From the NCBI RefSeq assembly GCF_037450285.1, contig NZ_JAQISN010000001.1, positions 930,001 through 994,000 of the forward strand: a stretch of DNA of 64,000 bases, in the 5' to 3' direction. Below are positions 16,563 through 25,574 of the stretch, one piece after another. Below the pieces are notes generated by a model. It had not been told where the DNA came from. It searched no databases and saw nothing but the letters and a program-made list of their open reading frames with translations. Position 1 is the stretch's first letter, and the number at the start of each line of letters is the position of its first letter. The DNA comes from Erwinia sp. SLM-02. Lineage in GTDB: Bacteria > Pseudomonadota > Gammaproteobacteria > Enterobacterales > Enterobacteriaceae. A program made the translations under genes and the position numbers.

Positions 16563-17078
16563 TTATTTTTCAGTGGCCTGGCTGACCGTTTCGGCGGCCT
16601 GCCAGATGCGGTATTTTACCTCTACGCCTTTAGGCACATAAACCACGATCGGCAGGCGGCTGTTATAGCGCTGGAGGGCATCCTGGCCCAGACTGGCCGC
16701 GATGAATTTCTGCTCTTTTGCACGGTTCGGACAGGCCATCATGGTTGATGCCGGTTCGGAAAGCTTATCAACGACCAGGTAGCCATAGCCCCAGCCGGAC
16801 AGCGTTTCGTGCTTGAGCGTGCCGCCGATCATATGCCGGTTGCAGTCCACTTCCAGCGTTTTACCAATCAGCAGCTCCACTTTCAGATCCTGTTCATTGT
16901 CCTTCGGCGGCAGCGTAATAACCTGACGCGTCATCCCCGGCTTCGCCTTCGGATAAGGGGCAATTTTTTCCAGCGGCTGCGCACCGGGATCGCCCTCAGG
17001 CCGGGATCCGGCGTCCGCCATCGCCGACACGGAGGTCGCCAGCATCAGAATGGAAAAGGTGGAAAATAGCTTATTCAT
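16563..17078 (-). CDS. eco: Ecotin, periplasmic serine protease inhibitor
   Basis: Ecotin is a periplasmic dimer that inhibits trypsin-fold proteases such as elastase. The start at 17078 (MNKLFSTFSILML) gives a normal signal peptide cleaved after AMADA; the upstream frame to 17126 lacks support, while AGGAAG lies just before the chosen ATG. The core QPLEKIAPYPKAKPGMTRQVI, DLKVELLIGKTLEVDCNRH and the reactive-site loop SEPASTMMACP with Met at P1 follow E. coli ecotin closely, with both cysteines and the C-terminal dimer strand VEVKYRIW. Monocistronic. Confidence 0.94.
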   Translation of the reverse strand: MNKLFSTFSILMLATSVSAMADAGSRPEGDPGAQPLEKIAPYPKAKPGMTRQVITLPPKDNEQDLKVELLIGKTLEVDCNRHMIGGTLKHETLSGWGYGYLVVDKLSEPASTMMACPNRAKEQKFIAASLGQDALQRYNSRLPIVVYVPKGVEVKYRIWQAAETVSQATEK

Positions 17079-17178
17079 CGTTTCTTCCTTTAAATGACCG
17101 GTGAAATTCCTGGAATTATACACCATGTTAGCCCGTTATAAAGGGGCGTTATCTCGCTTTAAGGGCGTTAAGATAGAA

Positions 17179-18384
17179 TTATTCGCTATCGCTGTTCTCT
17201 TCAAGATAGTCCAGATGCTGGTTAAGCCACTGGCGGACGATATTCTGTGCGGCAACAGGCGCATCCGCGGCTGAGAAACCCCGCTCCAGCTGCAGCCACT
17301 GGCTGGTCGCCTGCTGAGCGGGTTCAATCGCGGCCAGCGTCAGCTGGCGCTGGGTGGCAGGCCAGTTTTTCTCGTCGGTCCAGTCGCGGATGCGCTGCGC
17401 CGGGTCGTCGTTCTGCTCCGGGCTCTGCCCGGGTTTCAGGAAGCTCTGCGGCGACAGCGTGGCGCGCAGGGCAAGAATGCGCCAGGCGGCAAAGCTGGCA
17501 AAGCGGATGGTGCCGGCGTTAGCGCTGACGGCGCTTTCCGGTGCGGTCAGCTGATTGCGCAGCTGCCGCCAGGCCTCCTGCTTAAACAGGCCGCCCTGAG
17601 GGGCGCAGATTGGCGCAGAGCCGTCGCGGCTGGAGCCGTACAGTGGGCCAAACGCCTGATAGGCCTCGTCGCCCTGACGGGCAAAAACAAAGCAGTGAAC
17701 GTAAGGCCTGTCGTCTGCGTCGTAGCCACTCATCTCAATCGTCATCCGCAGCAGCATCAGGACGGCTTCATTGCGCGAGGTTTTTGGATCTTTACGCGTA
17801 TCCTGCAAAATCGAGGCGGCAAAGCTGTCCTGCGCCGCGAGGGCCGTCGTGGCGGTGTTTTCCGCACGCTGCGCATCCTGCTGGCTGACGCCGCTGGTGG
17901 GGATGAACTGATGCAGATACACCAGCCAGGCCGCCGCCAGCGGCGTATTGCCGTAGCGGCGGAGCTGAACCGCAGCCTGAGCCGGCGTTGTCGGGATCGT
18001 GGCAATCACCGCATCCAGTGCGACCTGCGCCTGATGCAGCCGGGTACGGAGTTCGTTATCCCGCAGGCTCAGGCGCTGAGCCAGGCAGGCGTTCAGCGAT
18101 GCGCTGTCGCTGGCGCAGGTATTGCGCTGCTTAAGCCAGCTGCGCTGTTCGTTGCGCAGGGCATTTTTTTCCGCCTCGGGGAGAAGGGTAACCAGTTGCT
18201 GATAGTGCTCAGCAATTGTCTGATCCTGACCGCTGAGTGCGCTATCGGCGCAGATTGCCCGCTCTGTTGGCGTCGCTGCTTTCTGGCAGTCGAAAGAGGC
18301 CGCCTGTGCTGAAAAGTTCCAGAAGAACACTAGCGTCAGCATGAAAAGACGGGATTTTCCGGTCAGGGCAGCGCGTATTACCAT
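17179..18384 (-). CDS. Secreted protein with N-terminal LprI (DUF1311) domain
   Basis: The start at 18384 gives 401 residues with a signal peptide (FMLTLVFFWNFSAQAA), supported by AAGGA six bases upstream; the longer frame to 18564 has no such support. Residues about 25-110 are an LprI/DUF1311 domain: FDCQKAATPTERAICAD, then NEQRSWLKQRNTCASD and a Cys in SLNACLAQR, the usual four-cysteine pattern. LprI is known as a lysozyme inhibitor in mycobacteria. The remaining 290 residues are unrecognised and helical. Together with ecotin downstream this places two possible host-enzyme inhibitors side by side, although 100 bases separate them. Confidence 0.7.
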   Translation of the reverse strand: MVIRAALTGKSRLFMLTLVFFWNFSAQAASFDCQKAATPTERAICADSALSGQDQTIAEHYQQLVTLLPEAEKNALRNEQRSWLKQRNTCASDSASLNACLAQRLSLRDNELRTRLHQAQVALDAVIATIPTTPAQAAVQLRRYGNTPLAAAWLVYLHQFIPTSGVSQQDAQRAENTATTALAAQDSFAASILQDTRKDPKTSRNEAVLMLLRMTIEMSGYDADDRPYVHCFVFARQGDEAYQAFGPLYGSSRDGSAPICAPQGGLFKQEAWRQLRNQLTAPESAVSANAGTIRFASFAAWRILALRATLSPQSFLKPGQSPEQNDDPAQRIRDWTDEKNWPATQRQLTLAAIEPAQQATSQWLQLERGFSAADAPVAAQNIVRQWLNQHLDYLEENSDSE

Positions 18385-18642
18385 GGGTATTCCTTGTTGA
18401 CAGAGGGGGAAAATTTGCCACGCTATCCTAAAGGTAGCCAGCGGGCAGCGGCAAGTAAAAGAGGCATTTCCTGCATCACTCAGACCCGAGCCGATGTCGT
18501 ATGGTACGGGGGTGATTTCGGGGGCGGCAGGCCTCCGCACACCCGCTTGCAAGCTGTGGTGCATCGATTTCTTAGTTATGGGGTTTCCTGAACACTCACT
18601 CCCCCGGGCGTATTCGCTCGCTCTGATTTGGAGATTCGCTGT

Positions 18643-19233
18643 ATGACTCGCATCGCCACGCTGCTGGCTGTTGGGCTGCTGACCAGCCCGATGCTGTACG
18701 CAACGCCGCTCACCTATCGGGTATCGTCCACCCGGACCGATATTGCACTTTCATGGAATGCCTTCGGAAACACGTTTTCTCAGGCCCGGCTGAACGGGGT
18801 CACCGGCGAGGTCAGGCTGGATCCCGGCCATGACTTCAATGACCATATCAGCGTGAACATTCCCGTAGCCACGCTGAAAGCCTCTAACGATATGCTGACC
18901 TGGGAGCTCAAAAGCCGGATGTTTTTTGACGCCATTCGCTATCGTTCGATTCATTTTACCAGCACCCGGGTGGTGGATAAGGGCAACGGCCAGTTCCGGA
19001 TTTTTGGCATACTGCAGGTCAAAGACGTGCAGCGGCCGGTAATACTGGAGGCCACGCTGGCGGAAAAGGAAGCCAACGCGTCGGCAAAAAATCTGACGCT
19101 CTATGCCACCACCACCATTTCACGCGCTGCTTTTAATATGGATCGGCTGGCGGTGGTGGTGGACGACCGCATTAAGATTGATATCGCGTTAAGGGCGCAG
19201 CTGGCGTCGGGAGAGACTCCCGGGAGCCCCTGA
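18643..19233 (+). CDS. YceI-family periplasmic protein
   Basis: YceI proteins are periplasmic lipocalin-like barrels that bind isoprenoid-type lipids; their physiological role is poorly defined. The 196 residues include a signal peptide (LLAVGLLTSPMLYA), then YRVSSTRTDIALSWNAFG, the SxNIPVATL region, MLTWELKSRMFFDAIRYRSIHFTST and GILQVKDVQRPVILEA, all typical of the family. ATG at 18643 is preferred because TTGGAG lies eight bases upstream. Its stop directly abuts the stop of the convergent reductase gene. Confidence 0.85.
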   Translation: MTRIATLLAVGLLTSPMLYATPLTYRVSSTRTDIALSWNAFGNTFSQARLNGVTGEVRLDPGHDFNDHISVNIPVATLKASNDMLTWELKSRMFFDAIRYRSIHFTSTRVVDKGNGQFRIFGILQVKDVQRPVILEATLAEKEANASAKNLTLYATTTISRAAFNMDRLAVVVDDRIKIDIALRAQLASGETPGSP

Positions 19234-20124
19234 TCATCCGGGGCCATCGCTGGCGGCGGCCAGCAGCGGCACGATAAGGTCGGCGATCGGCGTGGCGATA
19301 CCGTGCGCCTGCCCGCGTCGCTGGATCACCCCGTTGCGGCAATCCCATTCCAGCGGCCGACCCGCCTCGCGGTCGGTCAGGATCGAGGTACTGAGATCGG
19401 CCGGCGCGCGGTGGAACCAGGCCAGGATCTCCTGCGGAACCTCATCACCCAGCGTGGCACCCTCTGCACGTGCCACCGCCAGGCACTCCTGCAGCAGGGC
19501 GAGCGACAGTCCGGTGATATCAATGCGGGAAAACATCCCTGCGCGGCGGCCGGTCAGTACCATCAGGCCCGCCAGCGCGTTTTGCATCAGCTTGCGCCAG
19601 GCCACCGTTGCGAAATCCGCGGTGACTTCGACCTCACAGCGGGTTCCGCGCAGCGCCTCCAGCACCAGACGGCTTTCCGGCACGTCCGGCACGGTGATCC
19701 GCGGGCTGCCGCGTAACCACACCACATTTCCCGCCTCGCGCTGCGCGGGGAACCACACCACCGAAGGCAGGATCTGGCGGGCAGAGAGCCAGGGCGCAAA
19801 AAGCGCGCGCTGTTCAACGCCGTTTTGCAGCACGCAGACCACCGTTTTTTCGCTGCACAAGGCGGCCAGCCACGGTGCTGCCTCGGCGACCTGGGTGGAT
19901 TTCACCGCCACGAACACCAGATCGTAATGATGCTGTACGGCTGAAGGATCGGTCAGGACCGGCCCGGGAACGTCGATGCGGCGGTCATCAACTCGCAGCA
20001 GCAGACTGTCGTGGGCGGTGCGGCCACAGATCGTGGGGGTACGGCCTGCTTCATGCAGCGCCGCCGCGATGGTGGTGCCAATCGCACCCGGGCCGATAAG
20101 TGCGATAGCAGGATATTCAGACAT
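19234..20124 (-). CDS. 2-dehydropantoate 2-reductase-like oxidoreductase (PanE paralogue)
   Basis: The 296-residue protein has an N-terminal Rossmann fold with ALIGPGAIGTTIAAAL, the central FVAVKSTQV stretch and a C-terminal ApbA/PanE domain with WRKLMQNALAGL (catalytic Lys) and SILTDREAGRPLEWDCRNG. The family reduces 2-ketoacids such as ketopantoate with NADPH. It is probably a paralogue rather than the pantothenate enzyme, since it lies next to a YheO-type regulator and amino-acid genes. The ATG at 20124 follows an AGGAAA site. It may share a transcript with the upstream regulator, 114 bases away. Confidence 0.85.
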   Translation of the reverse strand: MSEYPAIALIGPGAIGTTIAAALHEAGRTPTICGRTAHDSLLLRVDDRRIDVPGPVLTDPSAVQHHYDLVFVAVKSTQVAEAAPWLAALCSEKTVVCVLQNGVEQRALFAPWLSARQILPSVVWFPAQREAGNVVWLRGSPRITVPDVPESRLVLEALRGTRCEVEVTADFATVAWRKLMQNALAGLMVLTGRRAGMFSRIDITGLSLALLQECLAVARAEGATLGDEVPQEILAWFHRAPADLSTSILTDREAGRPLEWDCRNGVIQRRGQAHGIATPIADLIVPLLAAASDGPG

Positions 20125-20237
20125 GGTGCAGGTTTCCTGTTGGTCAGGGAGCTGGACGGTGAAAAGCGAAACGGGCAATTCTCCGATCAAAAGACGTCCA
20201 CGCCGTCGCGCAGGGGCCGCGTTGCGTCTTATCTTGC

Positions 20238-20912
20238 TCAGGACATTTTTTTGATCTGGTCAAGATAGTTATAAACGGTATAGCGGGTTACGCCCAGCAC
20301 CTTTGCCGCTTTCTCAACGCCGCCGCGAACCAGAAACATTCCCCGGTTTTGCATCTGGCGAACAATCTCCACCTTCTCCTGTTTAGTGGCGCCGGTCCGC
20401 AGGTGCCCGGTGGGAGGTATGCAGGCGCGAATCACCTCATCCAGCTTTTCTTCCAGTCCGGCCTCCCGATCCGGCTTTTCCTGCGGCGGCTGAGGAAGCA
20501 AAATCGCCAGGGCTTCACGCGCCGCGTCGATGGCACTGTTATCGGCGTTAAAACAGAGTGACAGCTGAGGCTTGCCGTGCGCATCGTTGAAAAAAACCGT
20601 TGAGCTGTGCAGGGGAGTTCCCTGGGGGCTGGTCGTCGGATAGCCGGCGAATACCGTCGGTTCGCCGCCCGTGGGGGAAGCCGGTTGATTGAGCAGGCCA
20701 AGAAACCCCCGGTCGTTTTCCGGCGCAGCCAGCAGCGGGCTGCCCGGTTTTCTGCCGGAAACGTGGCCGTTGATGATTTTGATCACCGACGATTCCGGCC
20801 GGGAAAGATCGTGCAGCACGACCTCAATATGGCGGCCTGAAACGGACGAAAAAGCGTCCATGATTGCGCTGAGTTGGCCGATCAGCTGTGATTTTTCGTC
20901 GCGGGCAGTCAT
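20238..20912 (-). CDS. YheO/DauR-type PAS-HTH transcriptional regulator
   Basis: Residues about 10-130 form the YheO-like PAS domain (HIEVVLHDLSRPESSVIKIINGHVSGRKPGSP; STVFFNDAHGKPQLSLCFN) and residues about 165-224 an HTH_22 domain ending in VEKAAKVLGVTRYTVYNYL. Members include DauR, regulator of D-arginine catabolism, and usually control adjacent amino-acid genes. It is divergent from the AlaX/dehydratase operon, with a 97-base A/T-rich gap (20913-21009) that would hold both promoters, so those genes are the likely targets. Effector unknown. Confidence 0.85.
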   Translation of the reverse strand: MTARDEKSQLIGQLSAIMDAFSSVSGRHIEVVLHDLSRPESSVIKIINGHVSGRKPGSPLLAAPENDRGFLGLLNQPASPTGGEPTVFAGYPTTSPQGTPLHSSTVFFNDAHGKPQLSLCFNADNSAIDAAREALAILLPQPPQEKPDREAGLEEKLDEVIRACIPPTGHLRTGATKQEKVEIVRQMQNRGMFLVRGGVEKAAKVLGVTRYTVYNYLDQIKKMS

Positions 20913-21009
20913 AAATAAAACTCGTTGTGTCGGATGTCATAATAGTTAAGAATATAAACAAAATGTTGAAACATCAACACGGATTACCATTCAACGACGG
21001 TGAGGGCCG

Positions 21010-21675
21010 ATGACCAGCAAACTTTACCTTTCAAGCGACAGCCTCAGCGCAGTCACGACCGTTCTTTCCTGCACGCCGGCGGAGGAAGGGCAGTTTCATC
21101 TCCGGCTGGCGGAAACGCTGTTTCATCCTCAGGGCGGCGGGCAGCCCTCCGATCGGGGGGAGATTGGTCCTGCCCGGGTCGTTGGCGTTTTTCTGGATAA
21201 TGAAGAGGTGGTGCACGTGACCGATCGACCCCTGGCCGTCGGGGAATGGCTGATGGCGGTGGATGAGGCCCATCGGCAGTTAACGACCCGCCTGCACTCG
21301 GCCGGGCATTTAATTGCCGCCGTGGGTGAGGCCCGGGGCTGGACGGCGATTAAGGGCAACCACCGCCCGGGTGAAGGACGGGTGGTGTTTGAATCCCCGG
21401 TCGCCGGGCACGCCGCACCCGAGGCGGACTCTTTGCGCGCTGCCGTCAACGCACTGGTCAGGCAGGCGCTGCCGCGCCGGCAGGATATCTCCGGCGGCGT
21501 TCGGCGTATTACCTGGGGCGATTTGCCGCTCTACAGCTGCGGCGGTACGCACGTCGCCAGTACCGATCGGGTTGGTGAGGTGGTGATAAACAGCGTGAAG
21601 TTTCGTAAGGGCCAGCTTTCCGTTTCGTACTCGCTGGCTGAACAGGGTTTGTTAACCGTCGAACAGGCATCCTGA
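21010..21675 (+). CDS. AlaX-type alanyl-tRNA editing protein
   Basis: Stand-alone editing domains related to the second half of AlaRS hydrolyse mischarged tRNA-Ala, mainly Ser-tRNA-Ala. The zinc-binding motifs are intact: HSAGHLI (HxxxH) and YSCGGTHV (CxxxH), with FHPQGGGQPSDRG near the N terminus. At 221 residues it is in the range of AlaX proteins and lacks aminoacylation domains. The downstream dehydratase starts one base after its stop, so the two are probably translated together. GAGGG lies just upstream of the ATG. Confidence 0.88.
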   Translation: MTSKLYLSSDSLSAVTTVLSCTPAEEGQFHLRLAETLFHPQGGGQPSDRGEIGPARVVGVFLDNEEVVHVTDRPLAVGEWLMAVDEAHRQLTTRLHSAGHLIAAVGEARGWTAIKGNHRPGEGRVVFESPVAGHAAPEADSLRAAVNALVRQALPRRQDISGGVRRITWGDLPLYSCGGTHVASTDRVGEVVINSVKFRKGQLSVSYSLAEQGLLTVEQAS

Positions 21676-21676
21676 T

Positions 21677-22600
21677 ATGCAATTACATCTGAATACCCCT
21701 TTACTCAACTCTCGTGCGCTCGGCCAGCTGAACGGCAGCGATGTCTGGCTGAAAATGGAGGCGCTGCAGCCTTCCGGCTCCTTCAAAATTCGCGGCATCG
21801 GGCTGGCCTGTCTTCGCTATTACGAACGGGGTGCCCGGCGGTTTATCTCATCGTCGGGCGGCAATGCGGGCCTGGCCGTCGCCTTTGCCGGCAGAGCGCT
21901 GGGCGTGCCGGTCACCGTTGTGGTCCCGGAAACCACGTCCGCCCGCGCAAAGGCGCTGCTGCTGCTTGAAGAGGCCGAGGTCATCGTTCACGGGGCGTCC
22001 TGGCAGGAGGCCAATCAGTACGCCCTTGGCCTGAAGGGGCAGTCGGACGCGTTCCTTCATCCCTTTGACGATCCGTTACTCTGGCAGGGACATGCCACGA
22101 TGATAGATGAGGTGGTGGCCAGCGGCGTCCGGCCCGATGCGGTCGTGCTGTCCGTCGGTGGCGGCGGGCTGCTGTCCGGCGTCATTGAAGGGCTACAGCG
22201 TAACGGGCTGTCCGATGTTCCGGTCATTGCGGTTGAAACCGCAGGGGCAGCCTCATTCCGCGCTGCGGTTGAAGCCGGGCGGGCGGTGGAGCTTGAGCAC
22301 CTCAGTACGATTGCCACCAGCCTTGGGGCGAAAAAGGTTTGTGAGCAGGCGGTGAAGCTGGCCGGGCTGCATCCGGTTATCAGTGAGGTGGTGAGCGATG
22401 AAGAGGCGGTGCGTGCGTGCCGTCGGTTTATGGACGACCATCGCGTGGTGACGGAACCGGCATGTGGAGCAAGCCTGGCCTGCGTGTATGAGCAAAAAGC
22501 GGTGATGAAACCGTTTCATCATCCGCTGGTGATTGTCTGCGGTGGGGCAACGATGTCCGCCGAACAGCTGTTCAGCCTGTCCGGCGGTGAGATTACTTAA
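21677..22600 (+). CDS. PLP-dependent L-serine/L-threonine dehydratase
   Basis: This fold-type II PLP enzyme deaminates serine (and probably threonine) to the 2-oxoacid. Motifs: PSGSFKIRGIG with the Schiff-base Lys, SSSGGNAGLAVAFAGR for the substrate carboxylate, and SVGGGGLLSGVIEGL for the phosphate. It lacks the ACT regulatory domain of IlvA, and at 307 residues resembles animal-type serine dehydratase. It directly follows alaX in one operon, so serine removal and proofreading of serine-mischarged tRNA-Ala appear linked. Its last eight bases overlap the stop of yobA on the other strand. Confidence 0.87.
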   Translation: MQLHLNTPLLNSRALGQLNGSDVWLKMEALQPSGSFKIRGIGLACLRYYERGARRFISSSGGNAGLAVAFAGRALGVPVTVVVPETTSARAKALLLLEEAEVIVHGASWQEANQYALGLKGQSDAFLHPFDDPLLWQGHATMIDEVVASGVRPDAVVLSVGGGGLLSGVIEGLQRNGLSDVPVIAVETAGAASFRAAVEAGRAVELEHLSTIATSLGAKKVCEQAVKLAGLHPVISEVVSDEEAVRACRRFMDDHRVVTEPACGASLACVYEQKAVMKPFHHPLVIVCGGATMSAEQLFSLSGGEIT

Positions 22601-22967
22601 CGGTAAAGTTATACATGCCTTTGGTTTTATGGCCGTCAACGGACAGCACATGCCAGTCGACCATGTATTCACCCGCCTTCAGCTCGGATGCCAGCGGGAT
22701 ATGCAGAACCTTGTTGTCCGCACTGTCCACGGTCGCTTTCGCGGTATCAATGGCTTTTCCATCGGCGCCGGTGAGGGATGCACCACTGAAGCTGGCCTCC
22801 ACGCCCTCGGTGAAGGTCAGGGTCAGTTCTTTCGGTGAGCTGCTCACCTCGGCCTTGCTGGCCGGTGACGCGCTGGCTAGATGGGCGTGGGCCAGAGCGT
22901 GCTGAGAAACCAGTGCCGCGGCCAGTACGGTTGCTGCGGTGAAAGCTTTTTTCATACGTAATACCAT
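22593..22967 (-). CDS. yobA: YobA, periplasmic CopC-domain copper protein
   Basis: YobA belongs to the CopC family, periplasmic cupredoxin-like proteins involved in copper resistance or uptake. The 124 residues have a signal peptide ending ALAHAHLASASPAS, which leaves the copper-ligand His at the mature N terminus, and the C-terminal VDWHVLSVDGHKTKG with two further His. I chose 22967 as start because AAGGAG lies eight bases upstream. Unlike E. coli, no CopD-type yebZ follows; instead a PepSY membrane protein and a His/Met-rich protein lie upstream on the same strand, possibly as one copper-linked set. Confidence 0.88.
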   Translation of the reverse strand: MVLRMKKAFTAATVLAAALVSQHALAHAHLASASPASKAEVSSSPKELTLTFTEGVEASFSGASLTGADGKAIDTAKATVDSADNKVLHIPLASELKAGEYMVDWHVLSVDGHKTKGMYNFTVK

Positions 22968-23040
22968 CTGAACTTCTCCTTGCATTACAAACGGCTGCTG
23001 AACGATTGCCAGCAGCAGGGATACGTTTATCGCCGTTCAC

Positions 23041-24429
23041 TCAGGCGAACTGTGTCATCAGGCGCTTCTGGCGCTGCCAGCGCGCGATATCAATCAACAG
23101 GAAGGCCAGCAGGCTGGCACCCATTACCGGTAAACACCCGCCCAGTCCTACACCGGCCAGCAGAGACCCCAGACGCCAGCGCACCGGCAGGCGCAGCCAG
23201 GCGTGGAGCAGCGAGCTGGCGACATTTCCCGCCGGTGCCGTCGGGCGGCGCAGCCACCACATACGGTATCCCAGCACAATCATCACGCAGACGCCGATGC
23301 CGAAGGCGGTCAGCAACAGCTGGTTTGGCAGGCCAAACAGTAGTCCCATGTGGAAGTCGATGCCCCAGCGGGTCAGTTTGGCGGCGAGCGGATACTGCTC
23401 AAATTCCACGCGATCGATAACGCGCATGTCGCGGGGATCGACGGCAACGGCATCCACCTGCGAAGGCCAGCGGGCCTGGGCTTCGGCAACGGTCCAGGCT
23501 TTACCCTCACTTTTCGGGCCGCGGATCTCCACCTTCGCCGCATCAATTCCCGCCCGTCGGGCGCTGGCCAGCACCTGCTGCCAGACATCGTCCTCCGCCG
23601 ACGGCATGGTCATTCCGGGCATCGACATATGATGTTCGGCATGCGGGTCGGCAGGCAGGTGGGAAACGGCGTGGGGATCCAGCGTGGTTCTGACCTGCGG
23701 CGTCAGCCAGTTAAAGGCGGTACGCATTTTATCGATATTGCCACCGGCCCACTGCGACCACGCCAGCCCGGTGGCGGAGAACATCAGCAGCCCGGCCAGC
23801 AGGAACAGGCCCTGCGTAATGTGCAAACGGCGGCTGGCGGCAATGCGCCCCTGCGCTTTTTTACGCTGGCGTTTCGGGCGGCTCAGCCACCACAGCGCCA
23901 GGCCGCCGACGGCGGCAACCCACATCCAGGAGGCCGCCAGTTCGCTGTAGAGACGCCCCGCATCCCCGAGCAGCAGCCCACGATGAACCTGATCGATCCA
24001 CTTTCTTAGCGGCAGCGATCCGCTGCTGCCATAGACGGTGAGATCGCCGCGAATTTGCAGTGAGTAAGGATCGACAAAGATTGCCCGCGATTCAGATGAA
24101 CCCAGCGCCGGGTCAACGAACTGCACGCGGGTGGTATCAAAGCGGCCGGGGGCAGGGCGTACGGCATAAATCCGGGTTTCTTCACCCACATATTCCCGCG
24201 CTGCCGAAACCTGGTCCGCCAGCGACTGCGCTTCGCCGACGGGCTGCGTGGTCAGTTCGTGCGCATAAATCCGGTTTTCGATTTGCGTGCTGAAAACATA
24301 AAGCGTGCCGGTTAACGCGGCGACGAAAATAAACGGGCCGACAAACAGCCCGATATAAAAATGCAGGCGGCGGAAAAATTCCAGCACGGCACCGCGCGTA
24401 TTTTTATCCTGGCGATGAATTAGGGACAT
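23041..24429 (-). CDS. PepSY-associated transmembrane protein (PiuB-like)
   Basis: The 462 residues carry a PepSY-TM layout: an N-terminal helix (FFRRLHFYIGLFVGPFIFVAALTGTLYVF), a periplasmic PepSY region, a second helix with WMWVAAVGGLALWW, another after a basic loop, a second periplasmic section (DAVAVDPRDMRVIDRVEF) and C-terminal helices containing MGLLFGLPNQLLLTAFGIGV. Conserved His occur in the helices (LRRLHF-type, WIDQVHRGLLLG, GIDFHMGLLFG), as in proposed haem-dependent ferric or siderophore reductases. The gene lies 73 bases before yobA. A TTCCTGA/TCAGGAA inverted repeat at 24474-24494 lies just upstream and may be regulatory. Metal or haem role is inferred. Confidence 0.8.
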   Translation of the reverse strand: MSLIHRQDKNTRGAVLEFFRRLHFYIGLFVGPFIFVAALTGTLYVFSTQIENRIYAHELTTQPVGEAQSLADQVSAAREYVGEETRIYAVRPAPGRFDTTRVQFVDPALGSSESRAIFVDPYSLQIRGDLTVYGSSGSLPLRKWIDQVHRGLLLGDAGRLYSELAASWMWVAAVGGLALWWLSRPKRQRKKAQGRIAASRRLHITQGLFLLAGLLMFSATGLAWSQWAGGNIDKMRTAFNWLTPQVRTTLDPHAVSHLPADPHAEHHMSMPGMTMPSAEDDVWQQVLASARRAGIDAAKVEIRGPKSEGKAWTVAEAQARWPSQVDAVAVDPRDMRVIDRVEFEQYPLAAKLTRWGIDFHMGLLFGLPNQLLLTAFGIGVCVMIVLGYRMWWLRRPTAPAGNVASSLLHAWLRLPVRWRLGSLLAGVGLGGCLPVMGASLLAFLLIDIARWQRQKRLMTQFA

Positions 24430-24524
24430 GGGCGATCCTGTGCAGAGCACATAATTTAAAATGCAGGTGTTACTTCCTGAAAATTAATCAGGAATGATAT
24501 TTTTATGGTAATTTTTTGGATAAT

Positions 24525-25202
24525 TTAGCGGGCAGGCGGCGCTCGCGGCAGGCAGGTGCCCGGCAGGAAAAACGGAAAGAAAGAGACGATAAGGCGCACC
24601 GGCGGCGCACGCGTTGAAGTACATAAAAGCCAGATAAGCGGGATCAGCACCCAGATCATAAACGGGAAGTGAACCAGCAGCTCACAGTAGCCGCAGGCGA
24701 GATCGTCCATCATCGTCATCCCGGGCTGCAGGGCATCGTGATTCGCCATTGATGGCGATTTTTCAGCGCTGCTGCCCGCACTTATCGCTGGGGCGGCGTG
24801 ATGCGCCATGCCGGAAGCGGGCGTTCCCGCCATGTTGTGCGCAGGCGTTCCCGGCATATCATGCGCGGTCATTTCCGCCATGTTGTGCGCAGCCGTTCCC
24901 GCCATATCGTGTGCAGGTATTGCCCTTTCCGGCGACGCATCGGAGATACCGCGCATCGTCATCGGGCCGTCGGGCATGGCGTGATGCGATCTGCCCGGAT
25001 GCACGTCGTGAGCCGTTACCGCATTTGCTGCACGCCACTGCACCAGGGTTTTAGAAACCTCTGGTGCAATAAACAGCATCAGTATTGCCAGGACGGCAAT
25101 AAAGGCTGGCATGCGACGTTGCGAAAGGCTGAGCAGAGACACCAAGTCGAAAGTCCGGTTGCAGAATTCAGAATGGGGAAATATTAACGACTTTTCTGAC
25201 AA
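24525..25202 (-). CDS. DUF2946-type membrane protein with His/Met repeat
   Basis: The 225-residue protein has an N-terminal membrane segment (PAFIAVLAILMLFIAPEVSKTLV), a middle of imperfect repeats with H-D/N-M spacing (AHDMAGTAAHNMAEMTAHDM and more) and a C-terminal helix preceded by LACGYCELLVHFPF, the Cys-x2-Cys signature of DUF2946. Such proteins usually occur beside copper or siderophore-receptor genes. The His/Met repeats suggest binding of Cu(I)/Cu(II) in the periplasm. The repeated DNA units probably vary in number. The start is uncertain: no clear ribosome-binding site precedes 25202, and a Met 30 residues later would also work. Confidence 0.65.
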   Translation of the reverse strand: MSEKSLIFPHSEFCNRTFDLVSLLSLSQRRMPAFIAVLAILMLFIAPEVSKTLVQWRAANAVTAHDVHPGRSHHAMPDGPMTMRGISDASPERAIPAHDMAGTAAHNMAEMTAHDMPGTPAHNMAGTPASGMAHHAAPAISAGSSAEKSPSMANHDALQPGMTMMDDLACGYCELLVHFPFMIWVLIPLIWLLCTSTRAPPVRLIVSFFPFFLPGTCLPRAPPAR

Positions 25203-25272
25203 ATATGAAATCTAAATCATGGAAAAAATTATTTTTTATTTGCTTTGCCATAGAGTGCAAAAAAATAAGCTT

Positions 25273-25431
25273 TCACGCTGCCATATTTAAACATTTTATT
25301 AACATCATGAAACCTGGGTAGTGATATCGGCTGCCGAGGCCAGGCGTTAAGCCGACACCGGTCGTTAAGCCGACGGCCGCGCCGAAATCCCGCCCGCCAC
25401 CGATGATGGCTGTGCGTTTACCTTTCAGCAT
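25273..25431 (-). pseudogene. Remnant of a short-chain dehydrogenase gene
   Basis: From an ATG at 25431 the minus strand reads MLKGKRTAIIGGGRDFGAAV, the first strand and glycine-rich loop of an SDR protein, then departs from the family and stops after 52 codons. No SDR continuation is visible in other frames. It looks like the stump of a lost gene. Confidence 0.45.
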
Positions 25432-25574
25432 CTTCTGCTGCGTCGTGCTACAGCCTGTTTCACCAGAGCCCGATCTGGCACCGACTGGCGGGGGCTTTTC
25501 CGTCGTGCCGTCGCAGCGCAGGAATGCATCGCCATAAACAGAAAAATAATCCCGGAGTATTTAATCAATGCCAT
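25425..25574 (-). other. Small ORF with signal-like N terminus
   Basis: A 49-codon frame starts MALIKYSGIIFLFMAMHSCAA, a hydrophobic leader with a possible lipid-modifiable Cys, followed by a basic tail. Its stop overlaps the ATG of the SDR remnant. There is no ribosome-binding site and the tail looks random, so it is weakly supported. Confidence 0.2.
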
